Source of the DNA: Warburgia ugandensis
Lineage: Eukaryota > Streptophyta > Magnoliopsida > Canellales > Canellaceae
Length of the DNA stretch: 64,000 bases
Assembly: GCA_035236585.1 (NCBI GenBank)
Contig: CP141138.1
Span: forward strand, 25,059,437-25,123,436
Direction: 5' to 3'
Part shown: one piece after another, positions 12,940 through 23,355 of the stretch
Layout of the letters: each line of letters starts with the position of its first letter
How positions within the stretch are numbered: position 1 is the stretch's first letter
Translations under genes and position numbers: made by a program
Notes under the pieces: model-generated
Told to the model about the DNA's origin: nothing
Databases searched by the model: none
The model's input: only the letters and a program-made list of their open reading frames with translations

Positions 12940-14892
12940 AATAATAATTCAAAAAAAAGAGAGGGAATTTTGTGGCAAGACATGGTACATTTCTTATAAA
13001 ATTATCTGAAAATTTCAGATACATGATAATTGGCTTAATTGGCTTAGGTATTCACATGAAAAATTAAGTATTTTATTTATAAGTCATTATTTTATTTATT
13101 TCTGATTATTTAATTATGATATATTAGCATAATAAGTTAATTAGTTTTAATTTATGTTATGCTTATATGGAAATGCCTTGATTTAAATTAAGGTTTCTTG
13201 ATGCTATGTGATCAAAATGTATTTAGTATTTAAGAAATAACTACAGCATCCTTAAATATGCTAACACATATATTAAGTATTTAATTTAAAATTTGTTAAT
13301 CACATTAAAGTTTTAAATAACATCAAAATTCTAATTAAATATATTGATATAATAATTTTATCTTACAAAAAATTATTATTATATTATTATTATGATTAAT
13401 TAGTATGAAACATTAAAAAAAAATCTAATTAGCACATAGGCATTAAGAAATATTTATAATTTATTATTTTTATCATAAATATTAATAAATTAATTTTGTA
13501 TTAAAATCTTTGCCCACATGTAGATTTTAATGACATTGTGATTCATATTTATTTGATTTGACTTTAATTGGTAAATTTATCATTATGTTTAATAGTTTAT
13601 GCCTCATAATTGTTAGTGAACATGTTTATTTATTTATTTGTAGTTATTCAATCATTGATATTGTCTAATAAAATTTTTAAAGTTTCCTACTTAATGGTGA
13701 TAACTATACAGTTTGGAAAGAGAAAATTCTTCTTCATTAAGGGCATATGGATCTTGACTATACTCTTCGAAAGGAAAAGCCTCTTGAAATTATAGAAACT
13801 AGGACCAATGCCAAGATCATTTTGTAGAAACGTTGGGAGCGATATAATCACTTAAGTATGATGTTCACTACATCTCATATTAGTACTAGCATATGTGAGT
13901 CGATACCCGAGTATGAAAATATTAAAGATCTTATGAAAGCCATTAATAAACAATTTGAGTCATTTGATAAAATACTGACTAGTATCTTAATAAATAAGTT
14001 GTCATCAATGAGACTCACTAGCACTAAAAGAGTGCACAAGTATATTATGAGATTGAGGGACATAGTTGCTCAACTAAAGTTATTATAGATTAAGATTTAT
14101 GAGTCTTTTTTTAGTGTATTTTATCTTGAACTCTCTCCCTTTGCAATATAAGTCATTCAAAATTTCCTATAACATACATAAGAAAAAATGGTTAATAAAT
14201 AAACTTTTGATCATGTGTGTTCAAGAAAAAGGGAGATTAGTTCAATAGATGAGTGAAAGTGCTCATATGGTAATCCATAAAAAGGACAAAAGACAAGCCA
14301 ATAAAAGGAAAGAGAAAGGTGAAGCTGTAGCCCATGCTAACAAAAAAGAGGTTATTAAGTATTCCTTTTGTAAAAAGAAGAGACACATGAGGAAAGAATA
14401 CCCTAAAAGGAAGGCTTGGTTAAAAAAGAAAGGTGATCTCAAATCTTTTATATGTTATAAATCTAATATGGATAATGTTTGACATACTACATTGTATATT
14501 AATTCTGATTCTACAATTCATATTTGTAATACTATGCAAGGTTTCCTAAATTAAAGGAGACCAATGGAAAATAAATGGAGCATCTATTTAGGAAACCAGA
14601 TGCATTCACTTGTTGATGCGCAAGAAGACATATAGACTACTTTTACCAACTGATTCTATATTGGATTTATAATGAACCTTTTATATTCCTAGTTTGTTTA
14701 TAAATTTAATTTCTATATCAAAACTTGTAACATTGGGATTTTCATTTTATTTTCATGAATTTTATTTTAATTTATATAAAAATTCAGTAATTGTTGGACA
14801 TGGTATAATGGATGATGGTTTGTTTAAAATATATTTAAAAAATAATGTCTTCAATAAAGTGATGGTTGTGCATGGTAATGCTAGTATTAAGC

Positions 14893-16837
14893 AATTAAGT
14901 GTTCAATTTTGATCAAAATATCCTTAATTTAACATTTATTTACATCGTCCAAGCAATCAATTTTGAGATTTCACATAAAATTTTGCATTTTAGTTCTAAT
15001 TGACCATCCAACCATTGAATTGCAAGATTTAATGATCAGATGATCATCAAACCTAATTAGAGGAGTAATGAACGATTTAGATTATTCTAATTTGGTCCTG
15101 TGTGTTGCAGATTAATTAAATTGAGATTAGATGATCCAGATCAACTTGAATGGATTAGATCAAGATGAGGAAGCTTCCTAGAAAGAGAGGAATTTGAAGA
15201 TCATCAGGAAACCTAGATGGATAAAGAAGAAGAAGAGGAGTTTGAATAAAAATCAAACTCCTTTAGATGGTCTATAAAAAAGAAAGAACTTTGAAGAACC
15301 AGGAGTTTTGGCAAAGTTAGCAAGGGTTGGAAGTAGAAACCATACTCTCCCCGCTTCTCCCCCTTCTATCACTTCCCTCTCTCTCATTCCATCTTTCTAT
15401 TTCTCTCTTCCTTTTCTCTCTCTCCTCCCTCTCTCACTTTCTCTCTCTTCTTCCTCTTATGCTCCATCTCTCCCGCATTCCCTCTCTGCTATCTCCCCTT
15501 CTCTCCCTCTCGTCTCCTTCGTTCTCTCTGCCTTACTACTCTCTCTATTTTCCAAACACTGGCCAACCCCCTCTTCTTCCCCCTTCTCTGTTTCTCTCCC
15601 TCCTTTTTGTCTTTCTCTCTTTCACTCTCCCTCACCTCTATCTCTCTCTCTATCTTTCAGGTCTCACTGCTCTCCTCTATTTTTCTCATCTCTTTCCCTC
15701 GATTTCTCTATTGCCCCTTATTTGTTCTCCAAAACTGGCAACCACAAGAGGACTTGAAAAACAAAGCACCACTCCACTACCTAGACTACTCGCCGGCCTC
15801 CTCACTCCATCTTCCTTAGCTTCCCAATCTATCCTCACCTCTTTACCACGCCGGTAGTATTGCCCAGATCACACTGACCTGCTTCTTTCACCAAACCCCT
15901 CACCTGTGATCAACCCCCTTCTTCCTCTGCTCAACTATCATCCAAATCGCACTCGACGCAGAGGAACCTAACACCGAATAGCACCCTATGGCTCTGCCCA
16001 GCAAAGCCCAAACCCACCGTAACAAGCCCCCATCACCACTCGCACTATCCTACATCTCCCTCTCACTCCCAGTTTCCTCTCATCTCCTTCTCTTTATTCT
16101 CCCTCTTGTTCTCTCTGTCTGCCTGATCGACAACCACCGGTGTCATCTACCCTCTCTCTGTTTCTCCTGGCTCCTATTCGCACAATCCGACACAACCCAG
16201 CACCACATGAGCCACCTCTCTCTCACCCTCACTCCTGTTTCCTCATCCTCCTTGGCCAACACCCACTTGCTCCCTCCTTTGTTTGCCAGTACATCACCGC
16301 CCACACCATCCTCCACTTTCCTCTTCTTGTTCACCGCTCAACCTAGAGGAGGAAGCCCGACAAGGGTTTCCTTTGTTTTCTCTGTTTCTCCTCCTCTTCT
16401 TGCCTCCATCTCTTCTCTTCTATCCTTGCTTCATCGTCCTCTTCCTCTTCCAATTTCTGGTTTTTAAATTCCATTTTTTTCCCTTAAGAAAATAAAATAA
16501 AACTCCATCTATGTCCCCAATTAAATTACATCTGTGTCTTGTTCTTATCCTAGTTTAGCTTTATCTTCATTCTACTTATCTAGGGAAAGTGCAATCCAAG
16601 ACTGTTTATTTAGTTTCAATTTCTATTTTTTTGGAATTAAAAAATTCAGTAATTTTCATCATTTAAATAAATCTATATTTTTATTTTATTGTTAGCTTAT
16701 TTCTATTATGTTCTCTTTTTTTATAATTAAATTTTATTAAAACTCCATCTTTTTAAGTCGAGTCCCCGTGGGATTGCCCATACTTGCAATAGCTATACTA
16801 CAATATCTCCATGCACTTGCGGTAAAACAAATCAACA
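14893..16837 (+). mobile_element. Solo gypsy LTR nested in the copia fossil, TSD TAAGC
   Basis: The 1,945-bp sequence aligns by eye with the LTR at 2,764: TTAAGTGTTC near the start, GACCATCCAACCATTGAATT, a TATA box (TATAAA, 15,273-15,278), a long polypyrimidine stretch (about 15,330-16,460), then AAGTCGAGTCCCC and an AATCAACA end. The 5-bp sequence TAAGC lies immediately before (14,888-14,892) and after (16,838-16,842). That is the target-duplication length expected for Ty3/gypsy. No internal region is present, so this is a solo LTR left by recombination. The first two bases deviate from TG. Copia coding similarity stops at its left edge and resumes at its right edge, which confirms the nesting order. 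Confidence 0.85.
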
Positions 16838-17075
16838 TAAGCATAATGTTACGAATGAGAAATCATTTATAGTGTGGGATCGGAGATTGAGACATATCTC
16901 CACTGATATAATCAAAAGGTTAGTAAATAATGGAGTCCTAGATACTCTTAATTTTACAGATTTTGATTCATGTGTGGACTACATTAAAGAAAAATAGGTC
17001 AATAAATCAAAAAAGGTGCCAAAAAAAGTTTTGATATATTAGAAATTGTACATACTAACATTTGAGTCAAAACAT

Positions 17076-18758
17076 CATAAAAAAACTTGGGCAACAAATC
17101 TTAAGCTACAAGAGTCATTTTATTAAGAGTGGTTTGATGATATTCAGTGTGAATTTGACCCTTTATACATCTTAAGTTGATGAGGGCACAATTGTCTCAA
17201 GTTGACAAAGGCACTTTGTGAATGTTGTGCACTGAAAAGTCTAGAGGAGGGGACAATTTGAGCCCATTGAGCCCTAACTCTGCCCTACCATGAGCTCAGG
17301 AAAGATGAGAAAAGATGCCTAAATTTTCCTTCTTTTGGTTTTGCATTGGTGCTCTGTATTTTTCCACTCTATTAAGTTATAACTTCTTAATTTGTAACCT
17401 CTAATCAGTGGGACTAGCTCTCAAGTGAACTTAGTCAGGTGACTCTATCTCTCTCTTTCTAAGATTCTTCGATACTTAAAAATACGAGATTTGGATCAGA
17501 AATCCTACCAAAATGCCTAATATTTAAATGATTTACTGGATTGAAGAACTAAACCTAGAAGATGAAGAGAGAGTTGTGACTTAAAATGGATTTTAAGGAA
17601 AAACTCTATCTTTGCAGCTGCAAATTTGGCCGACGAAGGTTGCAAACTTTTGATTTTCACCCCTTATTTTAATAGTGGTGCTCTTTCATGATTTTTACCA
17701 TTTTTTATTTGATTTATTCTTTTTAAAACTATTAAAAATTGTTATGTAGGCAGTAAATGGATGGAATCTTAACATAAGGACCCATGGCATGGGTCGAATA
17801 GTAGTTTTGGTTGTCATCGTTGTCAACTCAAAACTAGAAAGGGTCTGGCTGCAAAAGAACAATGATTCAAGGGGGTTTCGTATAATTTTTTCAATTTAAA
17901 ACAAAGTAGATATTTTAAGACCAATTGCAGAATATGGGTGCAAAAATGTCACAATTTGAGCATGGATTAGATGTGATCCAATGTGGTCCTACATTTCTCA
18001 AGAGCTACTTAAAATGGTAGGATGTGAATCCAACATCACATCATCAATTCAAAACAGAAGTTATGGGTGACTAGCCCAAATCAAATATTAATTACTTTGC
18101 GATCCAATAGAACCTGCTTACGAGGCTAGCAGATCAGGTTCGTTAAATGCTATCGGAGGGTAACGCAAAGTGGGGATCTAAGATGGGGGCCCTAAGATCT
18201 ATCAACGGCTATAAGTGAAGTTTTGATTTGGGAAAGGAAGGGAAAGCATCCCCAACATCAGTGATATTTTGATTTCTCATCTCAAGAGAAAACCCGCAAA
18301 CACGTTCATCCCCTAATGGCTTGATACCGGCACGCTCGCTGTAAGTTATTATTTCTTTGCCAGTCGATCGCTCTTTCGGGGCCCTCTGCCAAGTGCAAGC
18401 AGAAGCGGCTGGTCACTTGGCTTAAATACTAAGACAAATGCATTCTCTCTGTCTATAACTCTAGTACCAGACAGAAATGGTAAAGGCAAATCTCTCTCTC
18501 ACTCTCTCCGGGGCACGCTAAATTTGTGGCGACGGATCTGCATGTGGGCACCTTGGAAACTGAACTTGCAGGGATCCTTTGATCCAATAAGTGAGAGAAT
18601 AATGAAAGTTATCTAAATAGTTCTCTTTCTGATAAATTTGGTGGAGAAAGGCAAGAGAGAGAGACAGTCTTCAAACACAATCCCCTTCACCCACTCACTT
18701 GTGTAGGGCAAGCAATCTAGTTTCTCACCCTCTAGCTATTAACAGAAGTGTGGAGAAT
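17076..18758. promoter_or_regulatory. Intergenic region and presumed promoter/5' leader of the reticulon gene
   Basis: There is no coding region here. The distal part (to about 17,700) is AT-rich and probably repeat-derived. The proximal part is richer in GC and has a CT-rich patch (about 18,490-18,510), a kind of pyrimidine patch common near plant start sites. I could not fix a single convincing TATA box. The 5' leader presumably ends at the ATG at 18,759. Confidence 0.45.
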
Positions 18759-21700
18759 ATGCAGTTGGGAAGAAGAAATGCAACAAGAAAAGGAGTTGTT
18801 GTAGGTTCTGTTTGGGAGAGTAGAATGAAGCTCGACGAAGTAAAAGGTGGGATCAAGGTCTTCAACGGAGGAGAGAGTCCAGAAGAAGGGCTTAACAAGA
18901 GGAGGTTGAAAAGAAATCAGAGTGATGGAGTTGTTGAGAAGAGGAAGACTTGGAAATCTGAGATGGAGAAGAACCCAATTCGGTTGGGGAGAACTAGATC
19001 CGATTCGCAGAGGAATTCCGATGAGAATTTCAGGGAGGTTGGTGTTTGTAAAGAGAAGAAGATTCCAGGAAGTATGAGCAATGTGAGTCAGGTTGGATCA
19101 AGAAAAATACTTGTTGCTGATGATGTCGATGATGGTCAAGAAGTAGTAGAAGAAGAAAAAGAGGAAGAGATAGAGATAGAGAAGGAGACATTTGATATTA
19201 AGGAAATGAATTTAGCAGAAGAGCAACCAAGAAAAGTTGCAGAGGAAGAGAAGAAGCTTCATCAGGTCGAAGGGAAACCTTTTTCTGCAATAGTAGATAA
19301 AAACCCCACACCCAATGCAGTAACTTCTCCAAAGCAGCTTCATCAGATCCACGAGATACCCATTTCTCCTACAGTGGATGAAAAGCCCCCAAAACCGCCA
19401 GTAATTCCTCATCCAGTCCTTGCTTATCCAGTGATTGATCCAAATATCAACAAGCCGCCTCCAAGTGAGTGATTTTATTGAGAAATTTCACTGTGCTTTG
19501 ATTTCTAGTTTATGGATTGTTAACCTCTTAATCCCCAAATTCTTTGGTTGTTTTCAGTTCCATTTGAAGAAACTTTTAATAGCTTCCCAGAAACCCAAAA
19601 CAGATTGCAGAGCATAGGTTGGTAGTGAAGTTTGGATCAAAATCAATTGATTTTGCATCTTCTCTGCGTAGATTTTTCAGGTTTCACAGTTTCCTCTCTA
19701 ATTCCCTGTCTTTGTTCTCTAAAGTGGATCTTGTGATGTGGAGAGACATATCCAAATCAACATTTGTATTCGGCTTGGGAACATTCATCTTGCTCTCATC
19801 TTCTTATACCAAAGATCTCAACTTCAGGTCTGTCAGAAATCTAACAAGAAGATGAAAAATAGGAATGTTTTTCTCCACATAAGAGCCTCTGTTTCAAGGC
19901 ACGACAATCACTAATTTTTCTTTATGGTTTTTCTCTTTCTTAATTGTCTGCAGCTTCATTTCTGCAGTTTCCTATCTGGGTCTTGTCTATCTTGCTGCAA
20001 TTTTCTTTTACAAATCCATCCTCTGCAGGTAACTTATACGGACCAAACAAATCCCAATTCACTTTCTATCAGTCTGATCCTTTTTTCTGTCGAATTTATG
20101 TACAGGGGAGCTACAGATTTCGATGATTCAAGTCAGAAATACGTATTAGGTGAAGAAGAAGCAGTTTGGTTACTGAAAATGGTTCTTCCTTACTTCAACG
20201 AGCTTCTGCTGAAGATCAGAAGCCTTTTCTCTGGAGACCCTCCAATGACAATGAAGGTAAGTTTTCTCTTCCTCTTTTTTACTTCTTTCACTTCCTTTTT
20301 TGCCTGTCCTCAACTTCATCATAAAGAAATTACATATGTCCATGGCAGTTGGGCTTATTGTTATTTGTTTTGGCTCGTTGCGGAAGCTCCATTACCATTT
20401 GGACGATGGCCAAATTGGGTACGTTTCTTGCAGAACGTTTAGGCAGACTAGAGATTTACAGCGGAGTTGATGACAGAAATGATGGTGTGATTTTTGTGGC
20501 ATTTTTTGGTGCAGCTTTTTTTGGAGTATTCACCCTACCCAAAATCTGCTCTGCATATTCTACTCAGCTGACTGGATATGGTAAAAAGTTAAAACTGACA
20601 GCATACATATGGATTCCTCTCTATGTTCGTTCGCATCCTTTAACTTCTTGTACAGATTATTCCGCTCTCTTACCCTTTTGGTAAGAGAAAGGAGAGATTT
20701 GCAAGCAAAGTTGATAATTACGTCTTGTAAAACTTTACACGTGGGGGAAAGAACTTGCTGGACCCACAGGTTCGGTGATCTTAGCCGCTCATCTTCTGGA
20801 GAAGGCCATGCACCCAAAAGAATAATCTATTGATCTCCTAAGAGCTATTATACTCGGTAGTGCAATAGTTTATTGTTAAAGAAGTTCGAAAATAATGTAG
20901 TAGTTAAATCTTAATCTAGGATTGGCCCAGTAGAATCGGATCAACGGTTTGGATCACCATTTTGTCCACGTGGTACTCTTGATTTGCACTTGTCCTTTAC
21001 GCAAGCAAGTTTGTGGTTTTGTGCAGGTAGGTTTTGGGTGAGAAGGTTTGAAGATGCGTGGAATTCATGCACGCATAAAAAAGCTGTAGCGACTGCCATT
21101 TTCACCGTCATATGGAATTTATCTTCGGTCATAGCCCGCATTTGGGCAGGTAAATTCTGACTCTCTCTATTTTTCGCCTCCTGTTTGTACATTGACAAGC
21201 GCTTGTCTTTCGGAGCTACCATTCAAAGACTGATAGACGGTTATAAATAGGTTCCCATTCAAGACCGGCATTAGAAGGGCAATGCGGCTTCTTCCTTCCA
21301 ATTTAAGTGATGGCGTTCTGTTCTCATAAAGACACCCATTTGCACTAATCGATATCGGAACGATGTCTTCGGTACTTACTTTATATAAAATAATTTTCCA
21401 CTCTATTTTTAAGGGTGAATTATACTCTAAATTTGCCATTATTTTGCGAAATTTATTTGGTCAAGAGGTTTGCTCAAAGCATTTGTTCTTATTATAATTT
21501 ATTTAGATCTCTAATCTTTTAAAATAGCGGTTATCATAATTTTTTAATCTCTACTAACTTTGCTTTATCTTCTTCTTTTTTCATAATTTTTATTTTATCT
21601 TTAAATTTAAATATTTCTCTCACTCTCTTCCTATTTTAACTCTTAAAAATCTGTTACTATATTTTTATTTTCACTAATCCTATATTTTTACCCACTCATT

Positions 21701-22774
21701 TCTCTTTTTCCACTTATTGTGTGCAAAGTACGTGTCCATTTTCTAGTATAGGTTAAGAGTCTTCGATTACCCTCTTGGGGGTGTCGGTCAAGACTGAATT
21801 GAATTCTGTAGTGAACTCCACCCGTTTGGAGGCTTTATGAGTGAGGAAGGTGATGTGTAGACTGCAGAAGTAGTTCTAAGCTTCCTAGTAGAGTAGTTAA
21901 AACATTGAAATTCAGGTATCAACTGCGTGGGGCCCTTATGGAAAGCAGTCGGTGGAGTTCTTAGTACTCTACTGTTTGCTACTTTGGATGCCGCAGACAA
22001 AATGGTACCAAGACAAGACCCGCTTTTCTCAAGATCATACTCAACGGTCTTAGGGTGTCGGTGTCATCTTCATTGGAAATAGACAGCATTAGCCAAGAGA
22101 AATTAGAAATTAAGACTAAATAGGAAAAACTAGAAAATGTATAAGTAAGCAGTTTTAGGTGCAGATCATTCTTTTTTTTGTGCTTATAGAGGCGAGCATT
22201 GGTGCAACCGTAGAGTTGTTATACAAAAACTGCAAAGTAAAACTGCTTACTGTAGATCCTTTGTGGTCCATCCCTTCTTTAAACTCCATATACAGACATG
22301 AAACTTTGTGCACCAGACTGCCCTTTTTATCATTCATTGTTTGTGCTTCTCTTAGATAGAACTTGAACATGTCCTCGAATCGCATCTATTTGATGGTCCA
22401 ATGGTTGTTTTACCTTCATATTGTAATTCTTCCAATACCTTCCGCCTTGTAGTAATAGCAAAAGCTAGTATCATTCAGCCATGATCTTAGGATATTGCAT
22501 AGCTGGAATGTGGCCCAGAAGATGAACCGTTTGAATTTCCAACCATCTTAGACCCACTTTGTTTTGACCTTCAGGCCATGTAATCCGAGCCACACTTTTA
22601 GCTGGAATGGTTTTTAACTTTTCTCCTCCTCTTTCTTATGCAGTGTTCATTTTGATCGTAGCCCTCAAATTTTACCAGCAATCTTTAATAAGAGAAGAGT
22701 GGTGTGAGGAAGAAACAACAGAAGATTGGAGCCGGGGAGGCCATGAGCATCGGCATAAAGTGGGCCCACATTGA
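18759..22774 (+). CDS. Reticulon-like protein with long N-terminal domain (RTNLB17/18/21-like)
   Basis: This gene encodes a 494-aa ER membrane protein. Exons are 18,759-19,464; 19,558-19,617; 19,725-19,827; 19,954-20,028; 20,106-20,256; 20,349-20,418; 20,515-20,580; 21,027-21,149; 22,644-22,774. All introns are GT-AG, the phase is continuous, and the total is 1,485 nt including TGA. Residues 1-235 are hydrophilic and basic at first (GSVWESRMKLDEVKGG), then acidic with a VVEEEKEEEIEIE run and proline-rich stretches. The reticulon homology domain starts near residue 256 (VDLVMWRDISKS). It contains hydrophobic segments around residues 268-312, 366-400 and 428-465, as expected for membrane-inserted hairpins that shape tubular ER. 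The ATG at 18,759 is the first in its open frame and precedes the conserved N-terminal motif. The C-terminal tail is rich in Glu and His. Known reticulons bend ER membrane; a specific role for this long-tailed member is not established by the sequence. The last intron (1.5 kb) holds a MITE candidate. Confidence 0.93.
21789..22052. mobile_element. Candidate MITE in the last reticulon intron, 10-bp flanking duplication
   Basis: The 10-bp sequence GGGTGTCGGT occurs at 21,779-21,788 and again at 22,053-22,062. The 264 bp between them begin CAAGACTGAATTG and end, on the reverse strand, TAAGACCGTTGAG. This is a short imperfect inverted terminus. A 9-10-bp duplication would fit a Mutator-like element. 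Internal inverted motifs (GAACTCCACC and GGTGGAGTTC) add to the case. The termini are weak, so this remains a candidate. Confidence 0.4.
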
Positions 22775-23182
22775 TGGAGGTGACAAAGGAGAAGAAAGAA
22801 TGATAAAATAATGGTGCACTGGCAGCCCAACATGTGACCTTGTCTGTATGATTTAAGCGAAGGTTCCATGTTTCTAACTTTTCTTTCTACACATCTTTGT
22901 TTGTTTGTTTTTTTCTTTTCCTTTTTTTTTCCAAGAAAGAAGATCCTTCTCTTCTTTTATGTCGATGAAGTTTCTTCTGTTCCTCCCCACATGCATGTAA
23001 AGCCCATAAAGAGACACAGCGACATTGATTTTATGCATAAAAAGTTCGGCCTCGCTTGAAAGGCTTGTTTGCTACATGCATATTAGCGAAGGTGGTGACT
23101 GCCTGAAATAGTTTGTACTAATCCATTTGAACTATCTATTTTTAGCCATTATTGTAATGTTTCAGAGCAGCTCCAACAAAAA
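22775..23182. other. Presumed 3' UTR and downstream flank of the reticulon gene
   Basis: Sequence after the reticulon stop codon, with T-rich stretches (about 22,898-22,932). No separate gene is seen. The polyadenylation site cannot be fixed from the sequence alone. Confidence 0.5.
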
Positions 23183-23355
23183 GGGCAGTTTTGGTGCACA
23201 AAGCTCTCACTTATGCGGGATTTGGAGAAGGGGCGGACCACAAAAGCCTAAAATATACATTCTTACCTTGCATTTTGTAAGAGGCTGTTTTCACACCTTG
23301 AACCCGTGACCTCAAGGTCACATGACGACAACTTTTACCGTTGCGCCAAAGCTCC
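23183..23355 (-). mobile_element. Au-type SINE
   Basis: The 173-bp element matches the plant Au SINE family from end to end. On the + strand it starts GGGCAGTTTTGGTGCAC, continues through GCGGACCACAAAAG and CATTTTGTAAGAGG, and ends TTGCGCCAAAGCTCC. Read on the minus strand, the tRNA-like head comes first (GGAGCTTTGGCGCAA). It then has an A-box (TGGCGCAACGG) and a B-box-like GGTCACGGGTTCAAGG. These are the internal RNA polymerase III promoter elements of a tRNA-derived SINE. The insertion lies 0.4 kb downstream of the reticulon stop codon. Target duplications are not obvious, so it is probably old. Confidence 0.88.

Larger units (their letters stand above)
11483..17075 (+). mobile_element. Ty1/copia retrotransposon fossil, interrupted by a solo LTR
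   Basis: A primer-binding-site-like motif TGGTATCAAAGCC (about 11,876), complementary to initiator tRNA-Met, follows a stretch ending TTTACA. A short 5' LTR from about 11,483 is plausible. A long leader (about 11,890-13,650) with a (GT)n tract precedes gag. Gag pieces (about 13,660-14,100) carry LRDIVAQLK-like motifs, followed by a CCHC zinc-knuckle region (about 14,360-14,400) and the start of protease/GAG-pre-integrase sequence (about 14,490-14,890). The reading resumes after the inserted LTR at 16,843 with WDRRLRHIS and NNGVLDTLNF motifs of the integrase zinc-binding region. Reverse transcriptase, RNase H and the 3' LTR are absent. The fossil is old and has many breaks. The 5' LTR start is a guess. 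Confidence 0.75.

Noticed and set aside
15308-15857. Overlapping Ser/Leu/Pro-rich open frames of 149 and 176 codons
   Set aside because: They lie in the polypyrimidine leader of the solo LTR. Two frames are open together, as expected for a CT-rich low-complexity tract with few stops.
15988-16495. Further Ser/Leu/Pro-rich open frames
   Set aside because: Same LTR polypyrimidine tract; composition-driven, no domain.
18699-18758. In-frame extension upstream of the reticulon start
   Set aside because: It would need a non-ATG start. The ATG at 18,759 precedes the conserved N-terminal motif.
19212-19412. Minus-strand open frame opposite reticulon exon 1
   Set aside because: It is an antisense shadow of the well-supported exon.
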